This document shows, piece after piece, positions 1 through 15,146 of a stretch of 64,000 bases of DNA. The DNA lies in assembly GCA_029339505.1 (NCBI GenBank), contig JAQISU010000345.1, positions 1,201,501-1,265,500 on the forward strand, given 5' to 3'. This stretch comes from Unio delphinus. Its lineage: Eukaryota; Mollusca; Bivalvia; Unionida; Unionidae. The position numbers were made by a program, and so were the translations under genes. Under the pieces are notes generated by a model, which had not been told where the DNA came from, made no database searches, and saw only the letters and a program-made list of their open reading frames with translations. Numbering within the stretch: position 1 is the stretch's first letter; each line of letters opens with the position of its first letter.

Positions 1-271
1 CTATAAATGTAGTGGGACTTTTAGCCTCAGGGTTTATGTCAGATTCGCTTAATGTATTATAACCCAACGTATGTACTAATTGATATAAATTTCTTCCCAT
101 TTTTCATTCATGATACAGGCTGACAAACGCGTCAGACTAATTAAATATCCTTTATCAATGAATTTCATTCTTGTCAAGATAACACAACTGACGAGTTAGA
201 GGTCATCTTGTGTAATCTATTATTTATTAATGAATTTAAAAGCCCGTTTGTTTCATGGTGTTTTTGGTGTT

Positions 272-325
272 GGGGGGGGGGGGTAATTTGTGTTGTTCTT
301 TTGTTTGGGGTTGGGGGGGTTGGGG
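272..325 (+). other. G-tract cluster, possible G-quadruplex
   Basis: A run of about 12 G (272-283) is followed after 23 bases by three G-runs separated by TT (307-310, 313-319, 322-325). Four or more G-runs of at least four bases within 54 bases can form a G-quadruplex. The first loop is long, but the 7-base run can also be split. Function is inferred only. Confidence 0.45.
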
Positions 326-593
326 ATATCGGCAGAGATAAACTAGAAATTACAAATGCTACTATATCTGACCTGCTTAGATTCATCTCACAAACATTTT
401 ATGTTTTATTTTGTTTTTATGTTTCTTTATTGTTTTGTTGTTGTTTTTTTTTTTGTTTTTTTTTTTTTTTTGTTTATTTGCTTTTTTTTTTACTTTGTTA
501 TGGGGGGATGGCGGTGAGAGGGTTGGGTTTTTTAAGGTAAAAATAAGCAAATCTTGCGATATATTTTGCTTATTAAATGTAACATATATCGCC

Positions 594-681
594 TTTCAGA
601 TACTTTGGACTGACGTTTTAGACAGTTGGGGTATTTCAGATACTTTGGACTGACGTTTTAGACAGTTGAGGTATTTCAGAT
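594..681 (+). repeat. 40-bp tandem duplication
   Basis: Two copies of a 40-bp unit, beginning TTTCAGATACTTTGGACTGA, lie head to tail and are followed by the first 8 bases of a third copy. They differ at a single G/A position, so the duplication is young. Confidence 0.85.
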
Positions 682-1582
682 GGAATGATTTAGACATCCA
701 AACTGTAAATATGTCGTCTGCAAGTTAACATTTTTCGTTTATCAGCTCCCCCCCCCCCCGATCTGTTTTTTGTCACTCTATCTCTTGCACCGTTCTCATA
801 GTTTACGAGGGTTTTTTCCCGCGTCTTCACAGGCTCTGTATCCTTCATGGGTGCCAATAATTCACTACTCCGATCGTATCAGCCCTCGATAATAACACAG
901 AGCGGGCGCACCAGAACCGTGAAACATACTTACAGAGCACTGATAAGCAGTATGGGGGCCGAGTGGGACGGCACTGGGATAAATCTCCGTATCTAATTCC
1001 ACTGTTTATTGTGCAAGCCTCGGTTTACATGTCATTTGAAGCGATGATTCCTTATTCATGGCATTGTTCATTCCATGCAAAGCGGGTTATCGTGTGTGAA
1101 GGAGGGCGGAGAAAGATTTGACCCCAAATGATACTATAATTCTCAACAGTTGTAGATGTCAGGTTATGTGTATGATTTACAGCGATGGCATTTGGTATGT
1201 AACTGGAAGAAAAAAAGTTATCAGTCTGTGTAATAAATAATGCAACTGAAAGACAAGCGATGATTGAGTTACATATTGTGTTCAAATTAACGAAGGAGTA
1301 ACCATGCTTATAAATCGCAGGGAATGAACAGTTAATGTGTACTATATAGTAAAGAATTGCCTGCCTAATTCGCGTAATAACGCTAAACCGTATCGAAAAT
1401 AGAAACTGTAAGAAAGGTCATGTTTGGATCGTTTCAAGTGAACAACTGAACTGAATAAAGGCATTATCGACTAAAAAGAAAGGCAGGGCTGTAAATCCGC
1501 GCCGCTGTGTTTACCGTGTGAAGGAAAAACGGACACCCGAGGTGATTGACGGCAGCGCGGATGATTGATGTTTGGTGGCGGG

Positions 1583-1615
1583 TATAAATCGGGCCAGTGG
1601 GGAGGAGCGCACTGT
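1583..1615 (+). promoter_or_regulatory. Predicted TATA/initiator core promoter of the Frizzled gene
   Basis: A TATAAAT box at 1583-1589 lies in an otherwise G+C-rich stretch. An initiator-like CACTGTT with its A at 1611 follows 28 bases downstream of the TATA start, the usual metazoan spacing. Starting here would give a leader of about 520 bases before the ATG at 2132, if no leader intron exists. This is inferred from motif and spacing; no transcript data are available. Confidence 0.4.
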
Positions 1616-1628
1616 TAGACCGGCCCAT

Positions 1629-1709
1629 ATGATTGGACTGAAATGCGAGTGTAATCTAAAACCAGCCCTGGGATCCGAGGCGCTACTAATCCACCGGACT
1701 GTTTTCTAG
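1629..1709 (+). other. Upstream ORF 1 in predicted Frizzled leader
   Basis: ATG at 1629 opens a 26-codon frame ending in TAG at 1707-1709. It is the first ATG after the predicted start at 1611. Its presence in mRNA depends on the true transcription start and on any leader splicing. Confidence 0.35.
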
Positions 1710-1811
1710 GCTAACACGCACTTGGTCCTTCCTGCCTGCCTGCCATACATTACATAGCGCTACGGTCGAGGAAAGACTTCAGTTTGTTTGCCTCTTTCGC
1801 TCCGAACAGTC

Positions 1812-1886
1812 ATGTACACCCTTGTGTTATTCACGCCTAGGAAAGGATTAGAGAGAAATTGTATGTGCTGTTTTCAGCGGAGCTAG
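1812..1886 (+). other. Upstream ORF 2 in predicted Frizzled leader
   Basis: ATG at 1812 opens 24 codons ending in TAG at 1884-1886. A second in-frame ATG lies at 1863. A peptide function is not suggested by the sequence; a role in limiting translation is possible. Confidence 0.35.
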
Positions 1887-1914
1887 TGTTCTTTGGAAGA
1901 CTTGGACGTTCACA

Positions 1915-2046
1915 ATGTGGGTAGTTGGTCAAGAAAAGAGATCACGGCTGACTGTGTGTGTAGTCATTGTAAACATAGCCGACAGCGTGAAAGAGAATTA
2001 TATTGTAACAGTGCTACATACACTTCGGTGTTATCATAATGAATGA
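1915..2046 (+). other. Upstream ORF 3 in predicted Frizzled leader
   Basis: ATG at 1915 opens 43 codons ending in TGA at 2044-2046. It is the longest of four upstream frames and ends 85 bases before the receptor ATG. It overlaps uORF 4 by 8 bases in another frame. Confidence 0.35.
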
Positions 2047-2092
2047 CATAAACGTAGGAACCAGTGCAAATAAGTTCTGTTTTATTCTGTGA
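2039..2092 (+). other. Upstream ORF 4 in predicted Frizzled leader
   Basis: ATG at 2039 opens 17 codons ending in TGA at 2090-2092, 39 bases before the receptor ATG. Such a short gap would make reinitiation at 2132 inefficient if this frame is translated. Confidence 0.35.
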
Positions 2093-2131
2093 CAAATAGG
2101 AGTATATATAGATACAGACAAGACAAACAAA

Positions 2132-3811
2132 ATGTACAGAGTGACAATGTTTTACTTACTGGGTTTTATCCACCTGTTTCCAGTGAAGGGAAGCCGTACA
2201 GCGGACGGTGCTGAGGTAGTTCGTCAGTGTGACCCCATAGGAATTGACATGTGCAAGTCTTTGGGGTACAACGTTACGGGTATGCCGAATTTGGTTGGAC
2301 ACACGTATCAAACTGACGCTGAACTCCAGTTACAAACGTTCACTCCTCTAATTCAGTACGGGTGTTCGTCACAACTGAAATTCTTTCTGTGTTCTGTTTA
2401 TGTTCCTATGTGTACAGAAAAAGTCATGGAACCAATAGGCCCTTGTCGACCTCTCTGTGAAAGTGTTCGAAGGAGGTGCCAACCAGTCCTTCACGAATTC
2501 GGGTTTCCGTGGCCAGCAGCTCTAAACTGCTCAAAGTTTCCACCCGCCAATGACCAAAACCACATGTGCATGCCGGGAGACCTTGACGACGACGACGATC
2601 TACCCCCATACCCGACAAGAAAGCCTGGAATTCCGCAACCAAAGACTACCCCTCCAGTTAAAAAGGCTAAATGTGATCAATTTAAACATTCAGAAAAATA
2701 TATCTACATTAACAGGACTGACAGGTGTGCTTTGAAGTGCAATGAAGATGATGCATTTAGCTCCAAAGACAAATTCTTCGCGGATATATGGATGTCAATT
2801 TGGGCCGGACTGTGTTTTGTATCCACTCTCTTCACTGTGCTGACTTTCCTCATAGACTCTCAAAGATTCCGATACCCAGAGAGACCGATGATATTCTTGG
2901 CAATGTGCTACAACATTTACAGTATTGCATACGTAGTACGGCTAATTGCAGGCCGAGATTCCATTGCTTGTGACACTGACAGCCCAAGTAAAGCTAGAAT
3001 TCTAATTCAGGAGGGATTAGAAAACACCGACTGTGCCATAGTATTTTTACTTTTATATTTTTTCGGGACATCTAGCTCACTGTGGTGGGTTGTATTGACT
3101 TTTACGTGGTTTCTTTCAGCAGGGCTGAAATGGGGTCATGAGGCCATCCAGCTGCACAGTAGCTACTTTCATTTGGCGGCATGGGCCGTACCAGCTATTA
3201 AAACTATCGTCATTCTTGTTATGAGAGACGTTGACGCCGATGAGCTAACTGGCGTGTGCCATGTTGGTAATCAAAGTACAGAAACCCTAATAGGGTTCGC
3301 CGTTGCCCCGTTGATGGTGTATCTTCTTTTGGGAACGTCATTTCTTGCAGCTGGTTTTGTGTCGTTGTTCAGAATTCGCAGACAAGTCCGAAACGATGGA
3401 GTTAAAACAGATAAGCTTGAAGTTTTGATGGTACGAATTGGAATATTTTCTGTGTTGTACACCGTTCCAGCTACATGTGTGATAGGGTGTCAGTTATACG
3501 AATATACCAATCGAGACAAGTGGTATCATGCGGGGTATCAAGATTCACCCAGCATGGTGATTTTCATGCTGAAGGTTTTCATGTCCCTTGTGGTGGGAAT
3601 AACTAGCGGTATGTGGATCTGGTCAGCCAAAACTGTGAATTCCTGGAGAAATTTTGCGCAAAGATTATCATTCTCTCGAAATGAGAGAAAGAATAAATAC
3701 GAATATAGTGTTCCTGTTCATCAATACCAACAAATTCCAATAAAGCCTAACCGGACTTGCAGGATGGAGAAATCCAAAAGAACAAAGTCAGAAAATGGTA
3801 CTGTTGTGTAA
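2132..3811 (+). CDS. FZD4: Frizzled-4-type Wnt receptor, intact single exon
   Basis: A 559-residue seven-pass membrane receptor that binds Wnt ligands outside the cell and recruits Dishevelled inside. A hydrophobic signal peptide spans about residues 1-20. The Frizzled cysteine-rich domain spans about 33-146 with all ten cysteines (33, 41, 78, 87, 94, 105, 109, 116, 133, 146). An Asp- and Pro-rich linker (about 150-178) follows, then a Cys-containing hinge (181, 199, 203). Seven membrane helices lie near 219-241, 251-273, 301-328, 343-365, 386-414, 432-455 and 473-498. The Dishevelled-binding KTVNSW (500-505, consensus KTxxxW) directly follows helix 7. The tail ends in TVV, a class I PDZ ligand, as in FZD4. 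Extracellular glycosylation sites are likely at N47, N132 and N194. The subtype call rests on the domain's [12 protein letters not shown] and [20 protein letters not shown] stretches. The frame is open throughout with no intron. The start has A at -3 and precedes the signal peptide; Met6 is a possible alternative. Whether it binds a Norrin-like ligand cannot be judged. Confidence 0.96.
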   Translation: MYRVTMFYLLGFIHLFPVKGSRTADGAEVVRQCDPIGIDMCKSLGYNVTGMPNLVGHTYQTDAELQLQTFTPLIQYGCSSQLKFFLCSVYVPMCTEKVMEPIGPCRPLCESVRRRCQPVLHEFGFPWPAALNCSKFPPANDQNHMCMPGDLDDDDDLPPYPTRKPGIPQPKTTPPVKKAKCDQFKHSEKYIYINRTDRCALKCNEDDAFSSKDKFFADIWMSIWAGLCFVSTLFTVLTFLIDSQRFRYPERPMIFLAMCYNIYSIAYVVRLIAGRDSIACDTDSPSKARILIQEGLENTDCAIVFLLLYFFGTSSSLWWVVLTFTWFLSAGLKWGHEAIQLHSSYFHLAAWAVPAIKTIVILVMRDVDADELTGVCHVGNQSTETLIGFAVAPLMVYLLLGTSFLAAGFVSLFRIRRQVRNDGVKTDKLEVLMVRIGIFSVLYTVPATCVIGCQLYEYTNRDKWYHAGYQDSPSMVIFMLKVFMSLVVGITSGMWIWSAKTVNSWRNFAQRLSFSRNERKNKYEYSVPVHQYQQIPIKPNRTCRMEKSKRTKSENGTVV

Positions 3812-5284
3812 GGGTTATATCAAAATTCGTATGATCCTAACACGTGATCAATCCTTTCGGCTGGGTAAAAAACACGTCATTATATGGATGATTGTTTCTG
3901 TTGCAAAGCAACAGTAATAGGCGAGTAGAATTGATATGATGAAAACATAAATTAATACATTGCATGTGAATATTCATAATACTCGCTTAAAGGTCAAATA
4001 GGGTAAATTGATTCCGAGATCATCTCTCTGCAGCATAACAAAGTAGATTATTTTTTGTGTTATGTATAAAACCTTCAGTCCCAAAGAAACAAAGCTATTT
4101 TAACTGCCGGTTTTCTGGCCATGATAATATTTGTTACGCTGTAACCCAAGCATTTGGTTTGGTGTAGAAGATAGCGGAAGAAATTATTTTAAAAGGCTAC
4201 TGGGGCGAACATGTGGAACCCCTGCTCACACTGTATGGAAGACGGATTCCAGATGGGCGACATGCGGTGATTTATGTAGTCTGCAGTTCCCAATTTTCTG
4301 CAACCATTTTCCTGTCAAAACACATTTTCCAATCAGTGGAGAAAACTCGTAAAGTAGCGCACATTTTGTAACTAATATTTCATGATTTCGGCAAACTCGT
4401 TGAAACTGACTAGTCAAAAGTATATAAAAATATGACCCTCTATTCCGTGTCCCTACTTAAACATGTTTTGCCTGTAAAAACCTCCCAACTTGGTATGCTT
4501 ACACGAAGGACTGACTACCCGAGTGAAACAGCAAGCTGGCATGTGTTAGACACAAGGGTACTTCTGCCTGGAATTTGAAACACTATTACCATATGCTGGC
4601 ATACTTCTTATCCGTTTACAGTAATTCAACCCCCCAGTTTCAATAGATATGAATTTTATTTGATAATGTGAGACTTTGTTATCCATCCCAGATCAAGCTC
4701 TCTATATTTCGAAGCCAAATCAGTTCATTTCAGCATTAGTTCTATTTTGACGTTAACGTCAGGGCATCTCATTTCAGCTGTTTTCATTGTACTTATTTGT
4801 TATTTATGACAAGATATAAATGCCTAAAATTTACATAATCTATTCTGTTATTTCTTTATGCAAATACACGCTAGTAATGTAATTTCTGGGTCTGCACCGT
4901 AGCTTCAATCGGTTACTTGTAAGTGGTGCATAACACGCTCAATCTGTCGTCTGCTACGTGTGGTGGCGGAATTAAAATGACATTGTCCAAGGTGATGTGG
5001 CGGAATTAGGCTTATCCCAGTGTTAAATCGGCCGTGCTTTTTGACACTCGTTCATTTGCCTTTATATGGCCTTGCCATTGCGAAATCTAAATAAGCCTGA
5101 ATTACTGGACTGTACATCTTAAAATACGTTGCATTTTACGTAAAAGCTTTATTTTGTCATAAATTATCATTCGACAAAAAAAAAGTCATTAGATAATGCG
5201 TAAACGATATGTATAATTGATTTCACCATACATTGTTGAAATTATTTTAGGTGCACTTAAATCAGTTTTATCGATCTCGACACA
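3812..5284 (+). other. 3' flank and probable 3' UTR of the Frizzled gene
   Basis: Non-repetitive AT-rich sequence. I found no canonical AATAAA in roughly the first kilobase after the stop, so the 3' end cannot be placed. An ATTAAA variant lies near 4971. No other gene is seen. Confidence 0.4.
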
Positions 5285-5289
5285 AACAC

Positions 5290-5349
5290 ACATACATACA
5301 TACATACATACATACATACATACATACATACATACATACATACATACAT
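5290..5349 (+). repeat. (CATA)n microsatellite
   Basis: About 15 uninterrupted copies of CATA. The short open frames across it, reading Tyr-Ile-His-Thr, are repeat artefacts. Confidence 0.95.
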
Positions 5350-6910
5350 GGTTTAAATATTGTAACGAGATGGCAGTCTTGTTTCATAAACCTGTCATAT
5401 TTTGTCAAATATCTAATGCTTTATTTTAGCAAGTCCTCTGAGACCTTTTCTTTGTATATTTTGGCAGGCATTCAATTTGATAATAATTCAGGTCTTGAGA
5501 TAACATGTAAATCGTTGCATTCAGAAAAGAATTATTTATGCGATGGCGCTATACACCATGGCTTTATGGTGTACAGTATACAGATATTGTACAGATATCA
5601 CGTATATTAGGAATGCTGCACTTTTACAGACCACCGATTAAAATGCTGTTTGGCGTTGAAATGTAATAACTAAATTAACACGAGTTTTTTGGAGTGGGGT
5701 AGTTTATTCGAAGTGAGTCATAATTATGAACTCTGGTTTGTGCATATATTTTTAAAATGAACTTTTGCAAAGATATTTTGTCTTTATTTTAAAGGCAAAT
5801 ACATAATCAGTTTATAAATTAATGATATTGCAAAAGGAATCTGATAATAATAACTTAAATGAGCACAGCAATAACTATATATTGCAAATCATTCGGACTG
5901 AAATGTATATCTGGATTATTGTAATTTAAAATAGGTACGAATGTTTAATCAATAGCAACTAGAACAAATCATTTATTTGTATTTGCTCCACTAAATATTG
6001 ACCAAAGTCCAAATCAGTCACCTTCAAATTTCAATTGATTCCTTAAACATGTAATTAAAATTTTTAGGTTACTCATGTAATATCAGCTAAAACTGTCATA
6101 GTACATGACCATGAATTGTTTGAAGTATGCAGTTATAATGTCTTCCAATAAGACATTTTAAGCTGTGTTCCAAAGTAGTTTTGAAATGTTTTTGTCTTCA
6201 TTTTACTCCTTTTTTTAAATATTACAAAAATGGTTCCTTTTTTAATTAAATATTTAACCTGCATGGAAATACCATAAGGCAGGATATGTATCAGTTTGAA
6301 TTCATTGCAATTTATAGTTTATTTGCTAAAGCCAAAATACATGGTATGTTGACCAAACTTGGTACATAAACCCGGAATCTGTGCTTTGTGCACTTAGTTT
6401 GAGATGCAATACAAACACAAACTGGCTGGTTCCAAGTGGTCAGTCGCACGAGTTCAAACTGCAATACCAAAACAGCGTGACTTGTTCCAGGTGTTCGGTC
6501 GCACAAACATGCATGTCTTTTGATCCGTCAAAACGCATCCAATATATATTCCAAAATGTTCATAAAAACAAACGGACTTGATTTAAATGATCAGACCCAG
6601 TGGCTACCATCAGATCTGTATAAACTCTTTCAGTTATCAACTTGATCCAAGTGATTACTCATAGTCACATTGCCATTTGATCTTCGGCCATCGTGGAGTT
6701 CATACACTGTGTTCCTAACAAGATTGTACACGAGAAACAAACTTTTAGCACGTCGAAATGTTACTGTACACTGGGAGGGGGGAACGAGTCCCACATTTAT
6801 ACTTTGAAAGAAAATCTTGAATTTCATGCGAACCATCAACCTCGACTGCAAATATTATAACTTGGCTTTAGCTGAAACCCTGGATAGTCAAGATAGCATG
6901 CTTGTAAAAA
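5350..6910. other. Gene-free AT-rich stretch
   Basis: No protein, RNA or mobile element was recognised. Near 6380-6520 on the minus strand a loose 50-60-bp motif (GTGCGAC..., TGGAACNAG) recurs imperfectly, possibly an eroded duplication. Confidence 0.4.
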
Positions 6911-7700
6911 TGAGGCCCACACAATTATTGTACAGTCTTTTAATGAGTCCCACACTATTATTGTACAGTCATTTAATGAGGCCCACACTATTCTAGTAGT
7001 CTCTTAATGAAACTCACACTATTATTGTAGTCTTTAAATGAGGCCCATGCTAGTATTGTAGACTTTTAATGAGTCCCACGCTATTATTGTAGTCTTTTAA
7101 TGAGGCCCACACAATTATTGTAGTCTTTTAATGAGGCCCATACTATTTATTATTGTAGTCTTTTAATGAGGCCCACACAATTATTGTAGTCTTTTAATGA
7201 GGCCCACACAATTATTGTAGTCTTTTAATGAGGCCCATACTATTTATTATTGTAGTCTTTTAATGAGACCCATACTATTATTGTAGTCTTTTAATAAGGC
7301 CCATACTATTTATTATTGTAGTCTTTTAATAAGGCCCATACTATTTATTATTGTAGTCTTTTAATGAGGCCCATACTATTTATTATTGTAGTCTTTTAAT
7401 GAGACCCATACTATTATTGTAGTCTTTTAATAAGGCCCATACTATTTATTATTGTAGTCTTTTAATGAGACCCATACTATTTATTATTGTAGTCTTTTAA
7501 TGAGACCCATACTATTTATTATTGTAGTCTTTTAATGAGGCCCATACTATTTATTATTATAATCTTTTAATGAGACCCATACTATTATTGTAGTCTTTTA
7601 ATAAGGCCCATACTATTTATTATTGTAGTCTTTTAATAAGGCCCATACTATTTATTATTGTAGTCTTTTAATGAGACCCACCCTATTATTGTAGTCTTTT
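6911..7700 (+). repeat. 33-36-bp minisatellite, about 22 units
   Basis: The unit is TAATGAGGCCCATACTATTT plus ATTATTGTAGTCTTTT. Shorter variants lack the extra TTTA, and variants differ by GAGG/GAGA/AAGG. The first few units (6911-7080) are most diverged, and the centre is nearly uniform. A block of three variant units at 7261 recurs at 7568, showing an internal 307-bp duplication. Confidence 0.9.
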
Positions 7701-8512
<812 letters not shown>

Positions 8513-9149
8513 ACAATAGCATGGCGAACTAATCCAGTCCTTAACAATTATATTCGTGAAGTCTGAGAAGATTAAATCCTAACCTACTTTTTGTAATGAA
8601 ATACTTTCAGTGAGAGCTTTTAACAGTGGTTGCATAAAGAAGTGCTTTAGTGAAATAGTGAGAAAAACGCAATTATGTTTTATATGGCTTTCAATTGTAA
8701 GAATGTCGGTATAAGGGTAGGCTAAATTGAAACAGATTAAGTAAATATAAGACTATTTAATGCACACAGGTTCGCCCATATAAAAACCAGATGAGAGTCC
8801 ATACTCGTCAAAAATGTAAATTAAACTGACATTGATGTGTTTGCAAAGGATGATTACAATCTTTTTTTTTTTTTTGGAAATGGGCCTTGAAATCCGGTCG
8901 GCAGTATTTACTATATCCTTTATTCGTGTTCTACCATTTTTAAATCCTGATCTATGACGAAACGCTTACATTTTTCAATAAAGCAGTAAATATACAGTAT
9001 TGGCCGATATTTTATATTTTGCTTAATAAAGTCAATATATTAATATGACTTGGAACAAACGAAATAGTTTTCAGTCCATCTCAAGGTGTTATCGTACGTC
9101 TAAAAGCGAAATACATGAAAATTATACAGCCGTTGAAAGTATATTATTT

Positions 9150-9296
9150 GCTCACTAGTTATATGCAATACAATATAACACACTTGTTATATGCAATACA
9201 ATAGAACACACTTGTTATATGCAATACAATAGAACACACTTGTTATATGCAATACAATAGAACACACTTGTTATATGCAATATAATTAAACACACT
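9150..9296 (+). repeat. 28-bp tandem repeat, about 5 units
   Basis: The unit is CTTGTTATATGCAATACAAT followed by AGAACACA. The middle copies are identical and the outer copies diverged. Confidence 0.9.
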
Positions 9297-9720
9297 TAAT
9301 TTATTCTTTAGTTATAATCGGAGCTGCCTTTCCAGTATGGTTTTAGTTAAGAAATTTAGAATCAGTGGCACCATATTGGTCCCATAAAATCTATCACTGG
9401 TTCACATCAAATCGTGTGCAATTATTTCAGAATTATTATCAATATATTTACTTTTAAAGTATATGTAGCATTCATAAATGGTTTACCCAATTATCGATTA
9501 TTTGTGAATTTCTATAATAGGTTGACATGGGCTGTTGTGATACTTGAGAGAACCGTATTCTATTTACGAACACATCTAATGGTCCGTAACCAAAGATACC
9601 GTGCCAGATGTCGAACCATATTAAGCCATGATGTCGAAAATTCCTGACTTTCTCTAATTAACTTTCATATTTTTGTGTAATTTTAATGTAAGTTATCAGC
9701 TAGTCTTGTTGTGGAAAAGA

Positions 9721-11710
<1,990 letters not shown>

Positions 11711-11758
<48 letters not shown>

Positions 11759-11761
11759 ATG

Positions 11762-11797
<36 letters not shown>
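11711..11797 (+). repeat. Compound (CTA)n(ATA)n microsatellite
   Basis: About 16 CTA triplets followed, after a short GATA junction, by about 12 ATA triplets. Confidence 0.95.
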
Positions 11798-11798
<1 letters not shown>

Positions 11799-11926
11799 CG
11801 AGAGCAAGCTATTGGGCTAGAAGGACCCCTATACTGTCTTACTAGATGAAAATCAACTCCTGACGTCATACCTTACAGTTCTGATGGTGTAGACTAAGCA
11901 GAGCCGTTTAAAACCAATGAGACCCC

Positions 11927-12024
11927 ATTAGTATTAACACATTAGTATTAACACATTCGTATTAACACATTAGTATTAACACATTAGTATTAACACATTA
12001 GTATTAACACATTAGTATTAACAC
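11927..12024 (+). repeat. 14-bp tandem repeat, seven units
   Basis: Seven copies of ATTAGTATTAACAC; one copy has ATTCGT. The array starts directly after a unique ...CCC boundary. Confidence 0.93.
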
Positions 12025-12174
12025 ATAAAAGGATTGCTGACAATCAACGTTTTATTTAAATTCCAGTTATGATGTGTACGGGGGTGGGGGTATTTCTGTG
12101 TGTGTTGATACAGCAGATGATTCGTTTGTAATTGAACAATTGCAATATTTGGTGTATAACTGCATTTTCAAAGA

Positions 12175-12253
<79 letters not shown>
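12175..12253 (+). repeat. (CT)n microsatellite
   Basis: A long CT tract with one TT interruption near 12191. The Ser-Leu open frame across it is an artefact. Confidence 0.95.
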
Positions 12254-12256
<3 letters not shown>

Positions 12257-14065
12257 CGCTTGCTTGGTGTTTTTAGCTCCTGTTATTGGCCTTATTGATT
12301 AGCAAATGCAGTCAACATGGAACAAGGCAGCATACAGCTAATCACGCACTAAAACATTTAATCGAAATAATTGCAGTAATGGAGACTGCTGATTGATTGA
12401 TGACATATAACCAGTTACATCGTCATGGACTCCGGTGATTAAGGAGATAAAGTTGTATTCATTTTACAACTTAGTATCAGATTAACTGATCTTTGGAATG
12501 CCAGGTAACGCATGTTTGGGATTCCCTGTAAAGCGTAATTACTTATATTTTCTGAAATTTCATGTATGCTATTGCAAGGCAATACATAGTTTGCATTTAT
12601 TGTGTGCAAAATATTACAAACGAACAAATTACAGATATGTCGGCTTTTCTGCAAAACAAGCGTACCAGTCTAAAAAAAAAAAAAAAGTATCGGCCCAAAT
12701 CTGCTTCATTGGATCTATGCTTTTCACGTTTGAGTGAAATCTTCTTAAAGCCTACATTGAATGAAGAACGATGGCCCAGATCGGTCGGCGTATGGTGCGG
12801 TGGCAGGTCTGGGTCTATACTGCTCATAGCTGTGTTCTTTTAAACGAATAAAACCGGCATGCAATCAGAACATGTAAATGTATTTGATCTTCGAGTTTTC
12901 ATTTACATTTAAGAGATATAGAGATGAAGATATTTATTGAAAAAAGGTCAAATTATGTCATATTTACCACAATTAGGCCTCGCACATAAATAATAAATTA
13001 CAATCCAAAATTGCAACAATACATTATAAAATGGACCAAATGTATTGACAATATGATCAGGTCCACTTAAGCATCGCTGTCAAACATGAACCTGGTATAA
13101 GGACCACACGCATTATATAACCACCTGTCAACTGGGTATACAGCTCTTGTTCCATATGTTCTATTTATTATAAATTAATACATTTTAAACTGTATTCAAA
13201 GATCACCTAGTCCTAAAACTCTTTTCTAGATGGCCTCCGTCATTGACATTTTTTTCGGGGGATGGGGTGGACAAAATTTGACGGGCTTGTTAATTTTCGT
13301 ATATAAGCCAATTTTACACCAATTTTACAGCACATGCATATCCCCCCCCCCCCTCTCAATGACGTCCTGGTCTCCGTTGACATACATGTTTCAATATATT
13401 CGACGTGACACTATCCTTTGATTCTTGAATTTAGAAAATACTGGTTTACAGATTACAAACAAAAGTTATGAAATCTATGATGAGAAATATATGTTTCTAC
13501 TTAAGTGGGAAATACTCTAGCTTTCACCAGATAAAATAATAGTAAATGAAGCCATGCAAATAAAATGAACCTAAATGACGTCACTTTAAGGAGGAATACT
13601 TATTAGCCTGAATTTTGGTCACGTGACAAATCAAGTATGCATCATCAAAATAATACGAGAGATTTAGAAAACAATTTCTTTAAACCACATATTTTTATGT
13701 TTCTTTGTTTATGAAAATATGTCTACCTGCTTGTGTGTATGTATGCAAGCATACATGCGTGTGTGTGTATATATATATATTGTATTGAATATGTTCCACA
13801 GTGCTACACTATATAAGACCTGTATATGATTTCAACCTTTTAAAGTTGGTATGTTACTTGATCGTTCATATCAATCATGAAAGGTGTTTTCTCGATCGAT
13901 CGATCGATGTCTAAAAGATGCATGGCAAAACAAAGATGATAGTGTTATTTTCACCACTGTATACCTGGATTAAGATATTAAATCAATGTTTTGAAAAGGC
14001 TTCGACAGAGAGCACTCTACGATTAGAATGCATCAGCACTAGCTTTGCAGAAAATGATTTATTTG
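12254..14065. other. Gene-free stretch
   Basis: No recognisable gene. It contains an A-run near 12672, a C-run near 13342, a short (TG)(TA) patch near 13758-13780 and GATC repeats at about 13893-13908. Short frames at 12439-12843 show no family resemblance. Confidence 0.4.
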
Positions 14066-14232
14066 AATCAACCAATCATTTTATGTACAAGACATGGGCC
14101 TAGATATAAATCAACCAATCATTTTATGTACAAGACATGGGCCTATATAAATCAACCAATCATGTTATGTACAAGACATGGGCCTAGATATAAATCAACC
14201 AATCATTTTATGTACAAGACATGGGCCTAGAT
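14066..14232 (+). repeat. 43-bp tandem repeat, four units
   Basis: The unit starts AATCAACCAATCATTTTATG and ends GACATGGGCCTAGATATA. Four copies; the third is 2 bases shorter because it reads CCTATATAAA instead of CCTAGATATAAA. Confidence 0.92.
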
Positions 14233-14365
14233 ATAATATCTCTTATCATGGTATTTTACACTCGCCAATTAATTTCCAACAATAATAAATCACTTTAAGG
14301 CTGGCTCATCGTTTGAAATCAACCTCCCCCGAATGGTTAGGGTCCACATTCTGTGACAAAAATGT

Positions 14366-14558
14366 GACACACACACACACGCACACACACACATAACATA
14401 CATACATACATACATACATACATACATACATACATACATACATACATACATACATACATAACATACATAACATACATACATAACATACATACATACATAC
14501 ATACATACATACATACATACATACATACATACATACATACATACATACATACATACAT
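14366..14558 (+). repeat. Compound (CA)n and (CATA)n microsatellite
   Basis: A CA run (about 14366-14393) is followed by about 160 bases of CATA repeats with a few ACATAACATA interruptions near 14460-14485. Minus-strand 'MYVC' frames are artefacts. Confidence 0.95.
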
Positions 14559-15146
14559 TTACGTGATACAATTTACCAGCCTAACTATTAAACTAAACTC
14601 CGTATTGTTAGTAGAACTTTTGACCCGAATATTTTTAATGGTCGACCCAAAAATTCGCCGTTGTGATTTATACGGCATTCTAAACTCTATGACCGTATTG
14701 GCAGGATCGCACCAAATGTTGAATTGCAGTTCCATTGACACGTACGAAGGAGATATTGTTTAAAGATAACTAGATATTTGTCCAATGTTCGGTCGTAAGC
14801 GGAAAGAGTGGCGTACAATACAGTGCCTTTATTTACCTTTATACCTGGTTAAGCATTGATTTATTAGCACTGCCATACGATGTATGTGTCCTGAAAATAC
14901 AATAGAATGTATGTAAACATGACGTATATATATATGTAATATATATATATATATATATATTACAGACAAATATTATATCGAAATTGTATATGGATGATAT
15001 TGTAAAATTCATGGACTAGATCTCAATCCATATTTATCATCATTTTATATTTACTCGTAACCTAGATTTGTGAGATCTCTCTCTCTCTCATGTAATATCT
15101 GAAGCAGAACTAGATATATCTTTCATTACTTCTTGCATACTGCATA

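Larger units (their letters stand above)
1..1560. other. Upstream flank of the Frizzled gene, no coding region seen
   Basis: No protein-like reading frame was recognised. The stretch holds a guanine-rich block (272-325), a T-rich block (about 430-500), a 40-bp tandem duplication (594-681) and a C-run near 750. From about 780 to 1100 the sequence is non-repetitive and richer in G+C than most of the window, so it could carry regulatory sites. I cannot name any with confidence. Confidence 0.5.

Noticed and set aside
1052..1285. 77-codon minus-strand frame upstream of Frizzled
   Set aside because: No domain, no conservation evidence; length expected by chance.
2424..3462. Short open frames within and antisense to the Frizzled gene
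   Set aside because: They lie in other frames of a clearly coding exon and show no domain of their own.
13892..13908. GATC repeat as a possible regulatory site
   Set aside because: A four-copy tetranucleotide of 17 bases; ordinary simple sequence.
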